A stretch of DNA of 64,000 bases, taken from Bacteroidota bacterium (GTDB lineage: Bacteria; Bacteroidota; Bacteroidia; Cytophagales; Cytophagaceae). The notes under the pieces were generated by a model that made no database searches, was not told the DNA's origin, and saw only the letters and a list, made by a program, of their open reading frames with translations. Positions 50,101 to 58,587 of the stretch are shown here, piece after piece. The stretch's first letter is position 1; each line of letters opens with the position of its first letter. A program made the position numbers and the translations under genes. Where the stretch lies: the NCBI GenBank assembly GCA_023392125.1, contig JAEVZS010000009.1, forward strand, positions 1 to 64,000. The letters are read 5' to 3'.

Positions 50101-51065
50101 TTATCTTCCCGGAGGGAACACGGTCTGCTGACGGAAAGGTCCACCGTTTTCATAAAGGTGCTTTTTATCTTGCCGAAAAATATGGGATAGACATCCTGCC
50201 GGTTGTCATGCATGGTGCGGGAGAAACAATAGCCAAAGGTGATCTTATGATCAATAATACGGGAGTAACACTCCGGTTTCTTCCGAGAATTACCCCTGAT
50301 GATCCGGGATTCGGAACAACATATCAGGAAAGAGCGAAAGCTGTTCGCCGGTACTTCTCGTCGGAATATGAAAAACTAAGGGAACACGTAGAAACTCCCG
50401 GTTATCTGAAAAAAAGGCTTGTACAAAACTATATTTACAAAGGTCCGGTGCTGGAATGGTACTGTCGCATAAAGCTGCGGTTGGAAAAAAACTATGAGCT
50501 GTATAACCGTTTGCTGCCGGATTCAGGAACGATTGTGGACATAGGCTGCGGATATGGGTTTATGCCCCAGATGCTTGCAATGCTTAAAGGCAAGCGTGAG
50601 ATAATCGGACTGGACTATGACCGGGAAAAAATCGAAGTAGCATCGCATTGTTACCGGAAGCCGGCCAATGTACAGTTTGAAGTAGCCGATATTACCCGTT
50701 ATCAGCTGCCGGCAGCCGATGCTTTTGTGTTAAGTGATGTGTTGCATTATCTTCCTGCTCCTGAGCAGAAAGAAGTGCTGGGACAGTGTGCCGCAAAATT
50801 AAATGCAGGAGGTGTGCTTCTGATCCGGGAGGGAGACTCCGATCATCCGGAGCGTCACCGGCGTACACGCCTGACAGAGTTTTTTAGTACCAGAATAATG
50901 AGTTTTAACAAAGCAAAGAACAGACTTGCTTTTTTGTCAGGAAAAGATCTGGAAGCGCTATGTATAGATCTGGGGCTTGATTTTGAAGTAGCGGCCAAAG
51001 GAAGTTCTACGTCAAATAGTTTGTTTGTTGCACGTAAAATAATCAGAGCAGAGGATGAGATATGA
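47193..51065 (+). CDS. MMPL/RND exporter fused to PlsC-type acyltransferase and SAM methyltransferase
   Basis: The protein has 1290 residues in three modules. Residues 1-870 are an MMPL/RND-superfamily exporter: an N-terminal span, a periplasmic domain, a hydrophobic cluster (about 265-415; GITVDYSLHIFTHFRN), a second periplasmic domain and a second cluster (about 670-860; LGLGIDYSIFIMSGLMDEY). Residues 880-1080 are a PlsC-type acyltransferase with H-x4-D (NHQSFLD, near 901) and FPEGTRS (near 972). Residues 1100-1285 are a class I methyltransferase (IVDIGCGYGFMPQ, near 1112; DVLHYLP). There is no stop or frameshift between modules. It would load or acylate and export a lipid at one site. It overlaps the FAD oxidoreductase by 11 nt. 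Confidence 0.88.
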   Translation: MSNLLIRLFEAASGKRSTFFVIIGLVLAIALFFASRLRLKEDISAMMPRDPKIEKMNQIIQHSRFSDKLVVNIFLKDSLAQSDPDLLIAFADSLSDALQPLVPGYLEQVRDKVSDHAITDIFASVNDNLPVFLTEEDYERLDTILQPDNLRRQLENNYKLLISPASLVMKKIVIQDPLGMSGNVLKKLRNLEVEDNFELYDNHILTKDRKNLLLFIVPANPPNETGINSIMLQKMDSVFAAVGQSFDHTIEAQYFGAAAMAAGNAERIKSDLMITITLAVTVLVVFMGLFFRRAGIVLIIFLPVIIGGIISLAVMYFLKHEVSAIALGMGSVLLGITVDYSLHIFTHFRNTGSVKAVLRDLPMPLMLSGVITASSFLCLMFVKSDALKDLGLFAAISVINALLAGLIVLPHFLKKTRKKEDDPGSGISFIDRFTSYRYDRNKGLLAAIAIITLVSFFTAGNFRFETDMMKMNYVSDKLYEAEKNLYRISNIAHKSLYVVASGNSLEEALEANEGVSAALVRLKEEGVVRSIAGVNDFLISQRTQQQRIDRWNQFWTAERKDSVRRHLLDIGSSYKFSGQAFAPFFKSLGHEYKPVAITDLSEMKRLFFDEYLSERSSMVTLASLLKVDPDKKELVQEYISEDDHITILDRQYMTSRFVELMSEDFNTLEVLSLGLVFLVLVLSYGRLELGIIAFVPMILSWLWTLGLMGLLGIKFNIINIIISTFILGLGIDYSIFIMSGLMDEYTRGIRHLATFKTSIFLSAFTSITGIGALIFAEHPALRSVAVLSIIGMCSVITISFVLQPLLFRLLISDRVQKGYNPATAAALLVSVWVYSIFIIGCVILTILATLVFPVLPLQRSSKKKAYHRLLTGFARLLIRIAPGKRLTILDQGNENFGKPAIVISNHQSFLDILIMLAVSPRLILMTNQWVWNSPIVGPLVRYADSVPAFEGIESNTDLVLDKLREGFSIVIFPEGTRSADGKVHRFHKGAFYLAEKYGIDILPVVMHGAGETIAKGDLMINNTGVTLRFLPRITPDDPGFGTTYQERAKAVRRYFSSEYEKLREHVETPGYLKKRLVQNYIYKGPVLEWYCRIKLRLEKNYELYNRLLPDSGTIVDIGCGYGFMPQMLAMLKGKREIIGLDYDREKIEVASHCYRKPANVQFEVADITRYQLPAADAFVLSDVLHYLPAPEQKEVLGQCAAKLNAGGVLLIREGDSDHPERHRRTRLTEFFSTRIMSFNKAKNRLAFLSGKDLEALCIDLGLDFEVAAKGSSTSNSLFVARKIIRAEDEI

Positions 51066-52575
51066 TGTAGTGATTATCGGAAGTGGTCTGGGAGGATTAG
51101 CCTGCGCTACGATGCTGGCAAAAGAAGGCATGAAGGTGTGCGTGCTGGAACAAAACAGGCAGTTTGGAGGAAATCTGCAGATTTTTTCGAGAGATAAGAC
51201 AGTTTTCGATACAGGAGTTCATTACCTGGGGGGGCTGGGTGAAGGAGAAAACCTCAACCGCATTTTTCGCTATTTTGGTATAATGGACAAGCTGGATCTG
51301 GAACCGCTGGATCCGGATGGGTTTGACCGTATATGCTTTGACGGTGATCCTAATGAATATCCTCAGGCTATAGGTCATCAGAACTTTGTGGAGCGCTTGT
51401 CGGCGTTTTTTCCTGCTGAGCGGGCAAATATTCAGAAATATGTGGATCATATTCAGGTTATTTGTGAGACCTTTCCTTTGTATAACCTCAGGCTTCATGA
51501 AAGCAACTTTCTGGAAAATACTTCCAGGTATTATGGCACAAGTCTGGAAGACTATATAAACTCCCTGACAACTAATGAGCTGCTACGGGCAGTATTGCTG
51601 GGCAATGCGCCATTGTACGCAGGACAGGCCGGAAAAACTCCTTTGTATCTGCATGCCCTGATTGTAAACTCTTATATAACCAGCAGCTGGAGATGCAAAA
51701 AAGGCGGGGCACAGATCGCTTCTGAAATAATCAAAGTGATCAGATCACATGGCGGTGAACTGAAAAATTATGCGGAAGTCGTGAAGCTTCACCTCAGAAA
51801 TGATCAGGTATATGCTGCGGAACTGAAAAACGGAGAGATGATAGAGGCCAAGCTTTTTATCAGCAATGCACATCCTGTCAATACCTTCGACTGGCTGCCG
51901 TCCGGAGCGATGAGACGCTCTTATATAAACCGGATTACCGGCCTGGACAATACTATTTCAACATTTATGTTAAACATCGTGTTGAAAAAACAGACTTTAC
52001 CTTCTTTTAATTATAATCTCTATTATTACAAAAACCGGGATGTGCTCATCCGGGGAGACAACTATAAGAATAACTGGCCGGGGCATTTCTGCATTTTTCC
52101 CGGAGCTCACGGTGCTGCCGGCGGTTATCTTGAAAATCTGAGTGTAATGTCCTATATGGAATTTAATGAAGTACGGTCCTGGGAGGATACATTCAGAGTA
52201 ATACCGGCCGACAGTGATTCGAGAGGAGAGGCTTATGAGTGCTTTAAAGCAGAAAGAGCGGAGCAGCTGATCAGTGAAGTTCAAAAAAGATATCCGGATA
52301 TCCGGAATATGATTCAGTCATATACTTCATCAACCCCGCTGACATACAGAGATTATCTTGGTTGCAGAGAAGGTGCATTATACGGATTGCTCAAGGATTA
52401 TAAAGAGCCGATGAAAACATTCATCAATTCCAAAACCAGAATACCTAATTTATATCTTACCGGGCAGAATATTCATGTGCACGGGATTTTGGGAGTGACT
52501 ATCGGGGCGATTCTGACGATTGGGGAAATACTGGGTCACGGATACATAGTCAGCAAAATCCGGGAGGCTGGCTGA
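51055..52575 (+). CDS. FAD-dependent oxidoreductase, phytoene desaturase/retinol saturase-like
   Basis: The protein has 506 residues. The N-terminus is a dinucleotide-binding motif (DVVIIGSGLGGLACATMLAKE), followed by FGGNLQIFSRD and TGVHYLGGL. The C-terminus carries the family motif TRIPNLYLTGQNIHVHGI and GVTIGAI, where the flavin ring is held. It belongs with carotenoid desaturases and isomerases and with retinol saturases, so it may saturate, isomerise or oxidise the polyene or resorcinol alkyl chain. It is the last gene of the darB operon, meeting the convergent DUF900-type gene 2 nt beyond its stop. Confidence 0.83.
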   Translation: MRYDVVIIGSGLGGLACATMLAKEGMKVCVLEQNRQFGGNLQIFSRDKTVFDTGVHYLGGLGEGENLNRIFRYFGIMDKLDLEPLDPDGFDRICFDGDPNEYPQAIGHQNFVERLSAFFPAERANIQKYVDHIQVICETFPLYNLRLHESNFLENTSRYYGTSLEDYINSLTTNELLRAVLLGNAPLYAGQAGKTPLYLHALIVNSYITSSWRCKKGGAQIASEIIKVIRSHGGELKNYAEVVKLHLRNDQVYAAELKNGEMIEAKLFISNAHPVNTFDWLPSGAMRRSYINRITGLDNTISTFMLNIVLKKQTLPSFNYNLYYYKNRDVLIRGDNYKNNWPGHFCIFPGAHGAAGGYLENLSVMSYMEFNEVRSWEDTFRVIPADSDSRGEAYECFKAERAEQLISEVQKRYPDIRNMIQSYTSSTPLTYRDYLGCREGALYGLLKDYKEPMKTFINSKTRIPNLYLTGQNIHVHGILGVTIGAILTIGEILGHGYIVSKIREAG

Positions 52576-52577
52576 TA

Positions 52578-53648
52578 TCAGTCAGGAATATCCATCCGTC
52601 TGCATTCTTCCAGCTTACCTTTTTCCATTTGGGAAATCAGACTGAAGTACAATATTTTTAAAGAAGGATAGGTTTGCATCAGCTCCTGATTAATAAAATA
52701 ATTATGATGGCGCTGAGCAATGCTCCCAAGGTTGATATACCTTATTTCTCCTTCGTTTTTGCTTTGTCTGGATCTGCCGAGCTGTTTGCGCAGGGTCAGC
52801 CAGAATACACCATATAGTGTGGGATCTTTGTGGTTCGACAGTACGACTATCTGATCCGACAGATCTATTCTGCTTATCCATTTGCGATGTCCGGTTTTCT
52901 TTACGGCAGGTGCATTCATAAGTACAACATCAAAAAGCGGCTGACTGGCTGAGCATGCCTTATCCTGCCTGAACATTTTTTCCAGAAAGGCATTGCCCAT
53001 ACTATGCAGCAGAAGCACTGATTTCTCAGATCCGAATTCCGGGAAGCCGGATTTGTATTGATCATATTCCTTCAGAAATGCCGTGAATTGCGGAAGACTG
53101 CGGTTTACATTCTGTTTTGCATACAGATAGCTTCTCAATTCAAAAACACCCGGATATTTGCTGGGCCAGTCAAAAACAATCAGCGATACATTGTAAAAGC
53201 GGCGGATCAGCTCACTCTCGTTAAGCGTATTGGTAAATGTGCGCCCGTATCCATGTACGTACAGCAGTGTTTCCCGTGTATCCGGCAACAGATGTACTGC
53301 TTCCTGCAATCCGGCAAGCTTTGTCAGCCTGTATTCATTTCCTGTCCGGTATACTGCAATGTAGGACAAGTCGCCGGCCCGGCAATTGTTAGAGTATTCC
53401 AGCTGTTTTTTCCCCCGTATCAGCTCCCGGTTAGTAACTACAATAAACAGGGGTGGCTGATTTTCCTGTCCGGAAGGCTCTGCAAAGAAAAAACGGACAT
53501 TGTCGCTGCATATAGTGCGTACATCAGGAAAATCAGGCAACGAACGTAGCAGTGAGCTGCATAGAGAATCCGGCGGCTCAGCACCTGCACACATAAGAGG
53601 TATAAGCGAAGTACACCAAAAAATAATGATCCGCATCCAGCTTCGCAT
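52578..53648 (-). CDS. Secreted alpha/beta hydrolase (DUF900-like)
   Basis: The protein has 356 residues. A signal peptide (IIIFWCTSLIPLMCAGAEP) starts it; an ATG four codons downstream is an alternative start. The hydrolase core shows LLYVHGYGRTF (oxyanion region) and the nucleophile elbow LLHSMGNAF, with Asp and His later (SNHKDPTLYG, AQRHHNYF). This resembles DUF900 hydrolases, which cleave unknown esters. It lies tail to tail with the pigment operon and may not belong to it. Confidence 0.75.
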   Translation of the reverse strand: MRSWMRIIIFWCTSLIPLMCAGAEPPDSLCSSLLRSLPDFPDVRTICSDNVRFFFAEPSGQENQPPLFIVVTNRELIRGKKQLEYSNNCRAGDLSYIAVYRTGNEYRLTKLAGLQEAVHLLPDTRETLLYVHGYGRTFTNTLNESELIRRFYNVSLIVFDWPSKYPGVFELRSYLYAKQNVNRSLPQFTAFLKEYDQYKSGFPEFGSEKSVLLLHSMGNAFLEKMFRQDKACSASQPLFDVVLMNAPAVKKTGHRKWISRIDLSDQIVVLSNHKDPTLYGVFWLTLRKQLGRSRQSKNEGEIRYINLGSIAQRHHNYFINQELMQTYPSLKILYFSLISQMEKGKLEECRRMDIPD

Positions 53649-53707
53649 ATAAAAAACAGGTGGTTTGGTACAATAGGCTAACCTGAAAAGTATTTAAATA
53701 GTTACTG

Positions 53708-53738
53708 TTTGAAATGTTTATGCGGATTGATATATTGG
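53708..53738 (+). promoter_or_regulatory. Candidate promoter of the 53756 lipoprotein gene
   Basis: TTTG (53708-53711) and TATATTGG (53731-53738) are separated by 19 nt. This matches the Bacteroidota consensus TTTG-N17-23-TAnnTTTG with one mismatch in the -7 box, 17 nt before the ATG. It is the best two-part promoter I found in the window. Confidence 0.5.
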
Positions 53739-53755
53739 TGTGTAATTAAGCTGTT

Positions 53756-54295
53756 ATGCGCAAGAAGTTAATTATCTTAGGATTTATAGGTTTGTGTCTC
53801 AATGCCTGTACAGAAGATCAGAAGCGTCCGGATGAGACAGATCATGTGCATTTTGAAAGGCCGGATACCGCAGAAGAGAAAAAAGACATGGCTGTTGATG
53901 AGAAAGTACAGCGCCTGATGTCGCCCGATATTCCGGCTGATACTTCACTTATTGCCTATATATCGGCTCCGGCTGCGGTCTTTACCATGCCTGATACGAC
54001 CATTATAAAAGACATCATAGAGGAAAAAGGAGAGGAGGGCTTTTACACGGATTCAGACCGCAACTTTTATCTGCAGGAAAAAGCAGCCGGATATATTGAA
54101 AGCAAGGGAGTGAACGTGTTTTTCCCGAGGAAACGGTATATTGCATTCAGTGATGGAACAAGAACCTACTATCTGGATACCCAGCTGGATGAAGACCGCC
54201 CCTGGATTGGAATGTTTTTCCGGGCAAACCATCCTCCGGTAATTTTCAACCCCGAGAAAGTAGAGAAAGAATTTAAAAAATATATGGAAAAATAG
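53756..54295 (+). CDS. Hypothetical lipoprotein
   Basis: The protein has 179 residues. The lipobox LNAC follows a short hydrophobic signal (LIILGFIGLC), so Cys18 is probably lipidated. The linker is acidic and charged (EDQKRPDETDHVHFERPD). The mature domain has no motif I recognise; it contains a repeat-free beta region (GTRTYYLDTQLDEDRPWIG). It is monocistronic with its own promoter and converges on merR-type gene 54324. Confidence 0.75.
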   Translation: MRKKLIILGFIGLCLNACTEDQKRPDETDHVHFERPDTAEEKKDMAVDEKVQRLMSPDIPADTSLIAYISAPAAVFTMPDTTIIKDIIEEKGEEGFYTDSDRNFYLQEKAAGYIESKGVNVFFPRKRYIAFSDGTRTYYLDTQLDEDRPWIGMFFRANHPPVIFNPEKVEKEFKKYMEK

Positions 54296-54323
54296 ATTTG
54301 ACCGGGCTGGCTGGGCTGAAAAG

Positions 54324-54659
54324 CTAAAGATTTTTTTTCAGCTCTGTCAGGAAACCTTTTACTTTTTCCAGACTTTTTATAGCTTCCATCTTATCCCGGG
54401 TATTTTTTTTATCCAGGCGTATTTTCTCTTTGGCACCGGGTATGGTAAAACCTCTTTCCTTGACCAGATGGTAAATAAGCTTTAGCTCTTCAATATCATC
54501 AGGACTATACTGGCGGTTACCTTTATGATTTTTTTTGGGTCGTAGTGTTTCAAATTCAGTTTCCCAGAAGCGAATGAGCGAAGGAGCTACTTCAAACATA
54601 TTCGCCACTTCTCCAATCGAATAGTATAATTTTTTGATATGGTGTTCTTTAAAAGGCAC
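54324..54659 (-). CDS. MerR family transcriptional regulator
   Basis: The protein has 111 residues. The N-terminal winged helix-turn-helix is complete: YYSIGEVANMFEVAPSLIRFWETEFETL, then NRQYSPDDIEELKLIYHLV. It is shorter than metal-sensing MerR proteins and lacks an effector domain with cysteines; only a short dimerising coiled-coil-like tail remains (MEAIKSLEKVKGFLTELKK). Small regulators of this type next to an M23 peptidase and alaS are widespread in Bacteroidota. The target is unknown. Confidence 0.85.
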   Translation of the reverse strand: MPFKEHHIKKLYYSIGEVANMFEVAPSLIRFWETEFETLRPKKNHKGNRQYSPDDIEELKLIYHLVKERGFTIPGAKEKIRLDKKNTRDKMEAIKSLEKVKGFLTELKKNL

Positions 54660-54713
54660 GCAGCTTTACTGAGTCAATTTTGTAAAAACAGAACATGAAA
54701 CCCCGTTCGGTGG

Positions 54714-54721
54714 CAAATATA
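54714..54721 (-). promoter_or_regulatory. Candidate -7 box for the merR-type gene
   Basis: The minus strand reads TATATTTG, an exact match to TAnnTTTG, 54 nt upstream of the ATG at 54659. No -33 box was recognised. Confidence 0.45.
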
Positions 54722-54812
54722 CAAGTATCATCAGGGATTTGCCATAGAAGAAAACCTGTATTTTATCAATGATTATGAAATATTTCCATAAGCACAGGCC
54801 AGACAGAGACTC

Positions 54813-55787
54813 TTAACCAAGAGACTGATTTTCGATGGTGGCCAGTTCAAGAATTTTTTCATATTCTTCCGGATTCAGGTCATTGAAGAAGTAGTGCACC
54901 GGATTGACTTTTTTGTCGTTGTGGATGACCTCATAATGAAGATGCGGAGCTGTTGACGAGCCGGTATTACCGACATAGCCGATGACTTCACCCCGTTTTA
55001 TCTTTTTACCGGGATTTACTATAAATTTTTCAAGATGGGCATATTTGGTAATGTAGCCATATCCGTGATCTATTTCGACTTCATTGCCATAACCTCCGAG
55101 GTTTTTGCGGGTCAGCCTTACAGTTCCGTCACCTGTAGCGTAGACAGGAGTACCTTTGGGTGCAGCAAAATCACAGCCGGTATGCAGTCTTTTTACCTTA
55201 TAAATGGGATGTATCCGCATCCCGAATCCGGATACCAGTTTGGTAAGTTCCCGGTTTGTGAGCGGCTGAATGGCAGGAATGCTGGCGAGCATCTGGGATT
55301 TGTTGTTGGCCAGCAACAGGATTTCATCGTACGATTTTGTCTGAATATACATTCTCTTCTGAAGCATGTATATTCTGGACATTGTCTGCGTAATCAGCTC
55401 ATTCGTATTCAGCCCTCTTTCAAGCTCCCTTTTATACTTGATTTCCGCATTTTCTGCATTTCGTATCGAAGTCGGAATAGGCTCGGCTTCGAACACAACT
55501 CTGTAAATATTTTCATCCCGCGTTTGTAAAGACTGGAGCATCTGCTGACTTTGCCTGAGCTCTTTGGCCAGCAGATCATAGTAAAATGCCAGCTGCTCGT
55601 TTTCTTTTTCAAGATACACTTCTTTGGGAGATTTGAAATAACTGTTGAAAATCCATAGTATAAGCCCGGAAAATAACAGTGTTGTAAAGATAAATCCCAG
55701 GGAGTTGAGTGTCATATCCCAGGCACTGAGTTTGATTCGCTCATATTTACATGTTTCTGTATCGTAGTAATATTTTATCTTAGCCAT
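54813..55787 (-). CDS. M23 family metallopeptidase (LytM-type, membrane-anchored)
   Basis: The protein has 324 residues. One transmembrane segment lies at about 28-48 (LGFIFTTLLFSGLILWIF), followed by a helical, coiled-coil-like region (about 65-160), then the M23 domain. Zinc ligands are visible in HTGCDFAAP and HLHYEV, with YGNEVEIDHGYGYITKYAHL between. It cleaves peptidoglycan cross-bridges or activates amidases in the periplasm. It is transcribed leftwards and divergently from alaS across 160 nt, a Bacteroidota-conserved arrangement. Confidence 0.92.
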   Translation of the reverse strand: MAKIKYYYDTETCKYERIKLSAWDMTLNSLGFIFTTLLFSGLILWIFNSYFKSPKEVYLEKENEQLAFYYDLLAKELRQSQQMLQSLQTRDENIYRVVFEAEPIPTSIRNAENAEIKYKRELERGLNTNELITQTMSRIYMLQKRMYIQTKSYDEILLLANNKSQMLASIPAIQPLTNRELTKLVSGFGMRIHPIYKVKRLHTGCDFAAPKGTPVYATGDGTVRLTRKNLGGYGNEVEIDHGYGYITKYAHLEKFIVNPGKKIKRGEVIGYVGNTGSSTAPHLHYEVIHNDKKVNPVHYFFNDLNPEEYEKILELATIENQSLG

Positions 55788-55810
55788 TGCTCAACTTCTG
55801 ATAAATCTTC

Positions 55811-55818
55811 TAAATTTG
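55811..55818 (+). promoter_or_regulatory. Candidate -7 box for alaS
   Basis: TAAATTTG matches TAnnTTTG, 129 nt upstream of the alaS ATG in the divergent gap. It would give a long untranslated leader; no -33 box was recognised. Confidence 0.3.
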
Positions 55819-55947
55819 CGCTTTACGCCTAAGTATAGTAAAAAATCCCAAATTCGGGCTAATGTTTTAACGCAAAAGTTTTCCAAAGATTGGATACTAT
55901 AACAGGTAATTTGATTGTTAGTCATATAGAATTATTATAATATACGG

Positions 55948-58575
55948 ATGAATTCCAGCGAAATACGCCAAAAGTTTCTTGACTTTTTTCAATCAAAAGG
56001 TCATCAGATAGTCCCTTCCGCCCCGATCGTCAATAAGAACGACCCGACCCTCATGTTTACCAATGCCGGGATGAATCAGTTCAAGGATTTGTTTCTTGGC
56101 AATCAGACTCCGAAGTTCTCCAGAGTGGCCGATACGCAGAAATGTCTGCGTGTATCCGGCAAGCATAATGATCTCGAGGAGGTGGGAATTGATACATACC
56201 ACCATACAATGTTTGAAATGCTGGGCAATTGGTCGTTTGGTGATTATTTTAAGAAAGAAGCGATTGAATGGGCCTGGGAGCTGTTGACTGAAGTATACAG
56301 CCTGCCCAAAGACAGACTGTATGTTACAATTTTTGGCGGTGATCCTGCCGAAGGTCTGGAAAGAGACGAAGAAGCTTTTGGCTTCTGGGAAAAATGGATA
56401 GACAGCAGCCGTATCCTTGACGGCAGTAAGAAAGATAATTTCTGGGAAATGGGCGATCAGGGACCGTGCGGACCTTGTTCCGAAATCCATATAGATCTGA
56501 GACCGGAAGAAGAAGTGAAAAGAATTCCGGGAAAAGATCTGGTTAATAGCGATCATCCTCTGGTAGTTGAGATATGGAATCTGGTTTTTATCCAGTTTAA
56601 CCGCAAGTCCGATGGAAGTCTGGAATTGCTTCCTGATAAGCATGTGGATACAGGTATGGGCTTTGAGCGTTTATGTATGGCTATTCAGGCAAAAACTTCC
56701 AACTATGACACGGATGTTTTCAGCCCGATGATCAATTTCATTGCTGAATATAGCGGCAGAGTATATGGTCAGAATGAGCAGACGGATATTGCCATGCGCG
56801 TGCTGGCTGATCATATCCGGGCAATCGCATTTACTATTGCAGACGGACAGCTGCCTTCCAATAATAAGGCCGGATATGTAATCAGGCGAATACTGCGCAG
56901 AGCAGTCCGGTATGCCTATACATACCTGGATATCAAAGAGCCGTTTTTTCACAAGCTTGTGCCTATTCTTGCCAGTCAGTTCGCCAATGTATTTCCGGAG
57001 CTGATAGCTCAGCAGGATTTTGTTTCCCGGGTTATTCTGGAAGAGGAAAACTCTTTCCTTCGGACCCTCGAAACCGGTCTGAAAAAGCTGGAGCAGATCA
57101 ATCAGGATCCTTCAGTGCGTACCATTGACGGCAAAACTGTTTTCGAGCTGTATGATACCTTTGGTTTCCCGGTAGACCTGACAGCGCTTATTGCCCGTGA
57201 GAATGGCAAAGAAATCGATGAGGCCGGCTTTAATAATGAAATGGCCATACAGAAGGAAAGGTCAAGAAAAGCGGCAGAAGTAACGCTTAGCGACTGGACT
57301 GAGATCGCTTCTCCTGATGGTATCGAGTTTTTAGGATACGATGTGCTGGATAGCAAGGCATCTATTGTCAAATACAGAAAAGTAAAAGAGAAAAATAAGG
57401 ACCTTTATCAGATTGTTCTTGACAGAACACCTTTTTATGCGGAGAGCGGGGGACAAATCGGAGATACAGGTGTATTTCTTTCCGGCAATGAATCCATCCG
57501 TGTGCTTGATACCAGGAAGGAAAACGAGCTGATTATTCATATTACGGACAAGATGCCATCCAATCCGGAAGAAGAAGTATACGCAAAAGTAGATGCTGAA
57601 AAGCGTATGCTTACCGAAAACAATCACAGCGCTACGCACCTGTTACATTCTGCTTTGAGACAGGTTCTTGGTGCTCACGTTGCACAAAAAGGCTCTCTGG
57701 TGAATGATCAGCTTCTGCGTTTTGACTTTAGCCATTTTTCGAAGGTGACGGATGAAGAAATCGCTGAAATTGAGCGTATCGTAAATCGCAAGATCAGAGA
57801 AAACATAGTACTGGATGAGAAGAGAAATGTGCCGATTGAAGATGCAAAGCAGCTGGGAGCTATGGCCTTGTTTGGAGAGAAATACGGTGATTTTGTAAGA
57901 GTTATTACATTTGATCCGGCATATTCTGTGGAGCTTTGCGGAGGAACCCATGTGCGTACCACCGGTCAGATCGGTTTGTTCAGGATTGTATCGGAATCTT
58001 CTGTGGCTGCAGGAGTCAGACGAATCGAGGCATTAACCGCTGATAAGGCAGAAAGCTATCTGAATGACCAATTGTCAGCCTTGTCTAAAGTCAAAGCACT
58101 GCTCAAAAATCCAAAGGATGTCTGCAAATCGCTGGAGGATCTGCTCGAAGAAAAAAATGAGCTGCTGAAACAGATTGAAGGTTTGCAGGCCCAGAAAGGA
58201 CAGGAGCTGAAAAGCAAGCTGTTGTTTAATACAGAACGTGCGGACAATGTAAATTATATTATTGAAAAAGTCGAGATCGGATCTGCGGATGTTCTGAAAA
58301 ACGTGGTTTTTGAAATCAAGGCGAAAGTAGACAATCTGTTTATGGTACTGGCTGCCGATATAAACGGAAAGCCTAATATTACAGTTATGATCTCCGAAAA
58401 TCTGGTTGAAGAGAAAAAGCTGGATGCCTCTGCCATTGTTAAGGAGCTGGCGAAAGAAATTAAAGGCGGCGGTGGCGGTCAGAATTTCTATGCTACTGCA
58501 GGTGGCAAGGAGCTGGAAGGACTGGACAAGGTCATGGCAAAAGCCAAAAGTTTGATAAACGAAGTTGTATTATAA
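55948..58575 (+). CDS. alaS: Alanyl-tRNA synthetase
   Basis: The protein has 875 residues, the usual length. Class II motifs appear at the N-terminus (FLDFFQSKGHQIVPSAP, TFTNAGMNQF type, GNWSFGDYFKKEAI). The editing domain carries the HxxxH zinc site in NHSATHLLHSAL and CGGTHVRTTGQIG. The C-terminal DHHA1-like domain ends with GGGGGQNFYATAGG. It charges tRNA-Ala and clears mischarged Ser/Gly. It is followed by gatB after 12 nt (from the GatB ATG), so the two translation-quality genes are likely co-transcribed. Confidence 0.97.
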   Translation: MNSSEIRQKFLDFFQSKGHQIVPSAPIVNKNDPTLMFTNAGMNQFKDLFLGNQTPKFSRVADTQKCLRVSGKHNDLEEVGIDTYHHTMFEMLGNWSFGDYFKKEAIEWAWELLTEVYSLPKDRLYVTIFGGDPAEGLERDEEAFGFWEKWIDSSRILDGSKKDNFWEMGDQGPCGPCSEIHIDLRPEEEVKRIPGKDLVNSDHPLVVEIWNLVFIQFNRKSDGSLELLPDKHVDTGMGFERLCMAIQAKTSNYDTDVFSPMINFIAEYSGRVYGQNEQTDIAMRVLADHIRAIAFTIADGQLPSNNKAGYVIRRILRRAVRYAYTYLDIKEPFFHKLVPILASQFANVFPELIAQQDFVSRVILEEENSFLRTLETGLKKLEQINQDPSVRTIDGKTVFELYDTFGFPVDLTALIARENGKEIDEAGFNNEMAIQKERSRKAAEVTLSDWTEIASPDGIEFLGYDVLDSKASIVKYRKVKEKNKDLYQIVLDRTPFYAESGGQIGDTGVFLSGNESIRVLDTRKENELIIHITDKMPSNPEEEVYAKVDAEKRMLTENNHSATHLLHSALRQVLGAHVAQKGSLVNDQLLRFDFSHFSKVTDEEIAEIERIVNRKIRENIVLDEKRNVPIEDAKQLGAMALFGEKYGDFVRVITFDPAYSVELCGGTHVRTTGQIGLFRIVSESSVAAGVRRIEALTADKAESYLNDQLSALSKVKALLKNPKDVCKSLEDLLEEKNELLKQIEGLQAQKGQELKSKLLFNTERADNVNYIIEKVEIGSADVLKNVVFEIKAKVDNLFMVLAADINGKPNITVMISENLVEEKKLDASAIVKELAKEIKGGGGGQNFYATAGGKELEGLDKVMAKAKSLINEVVL

Positions 58576-58587
58576 GAAAAACTATTG

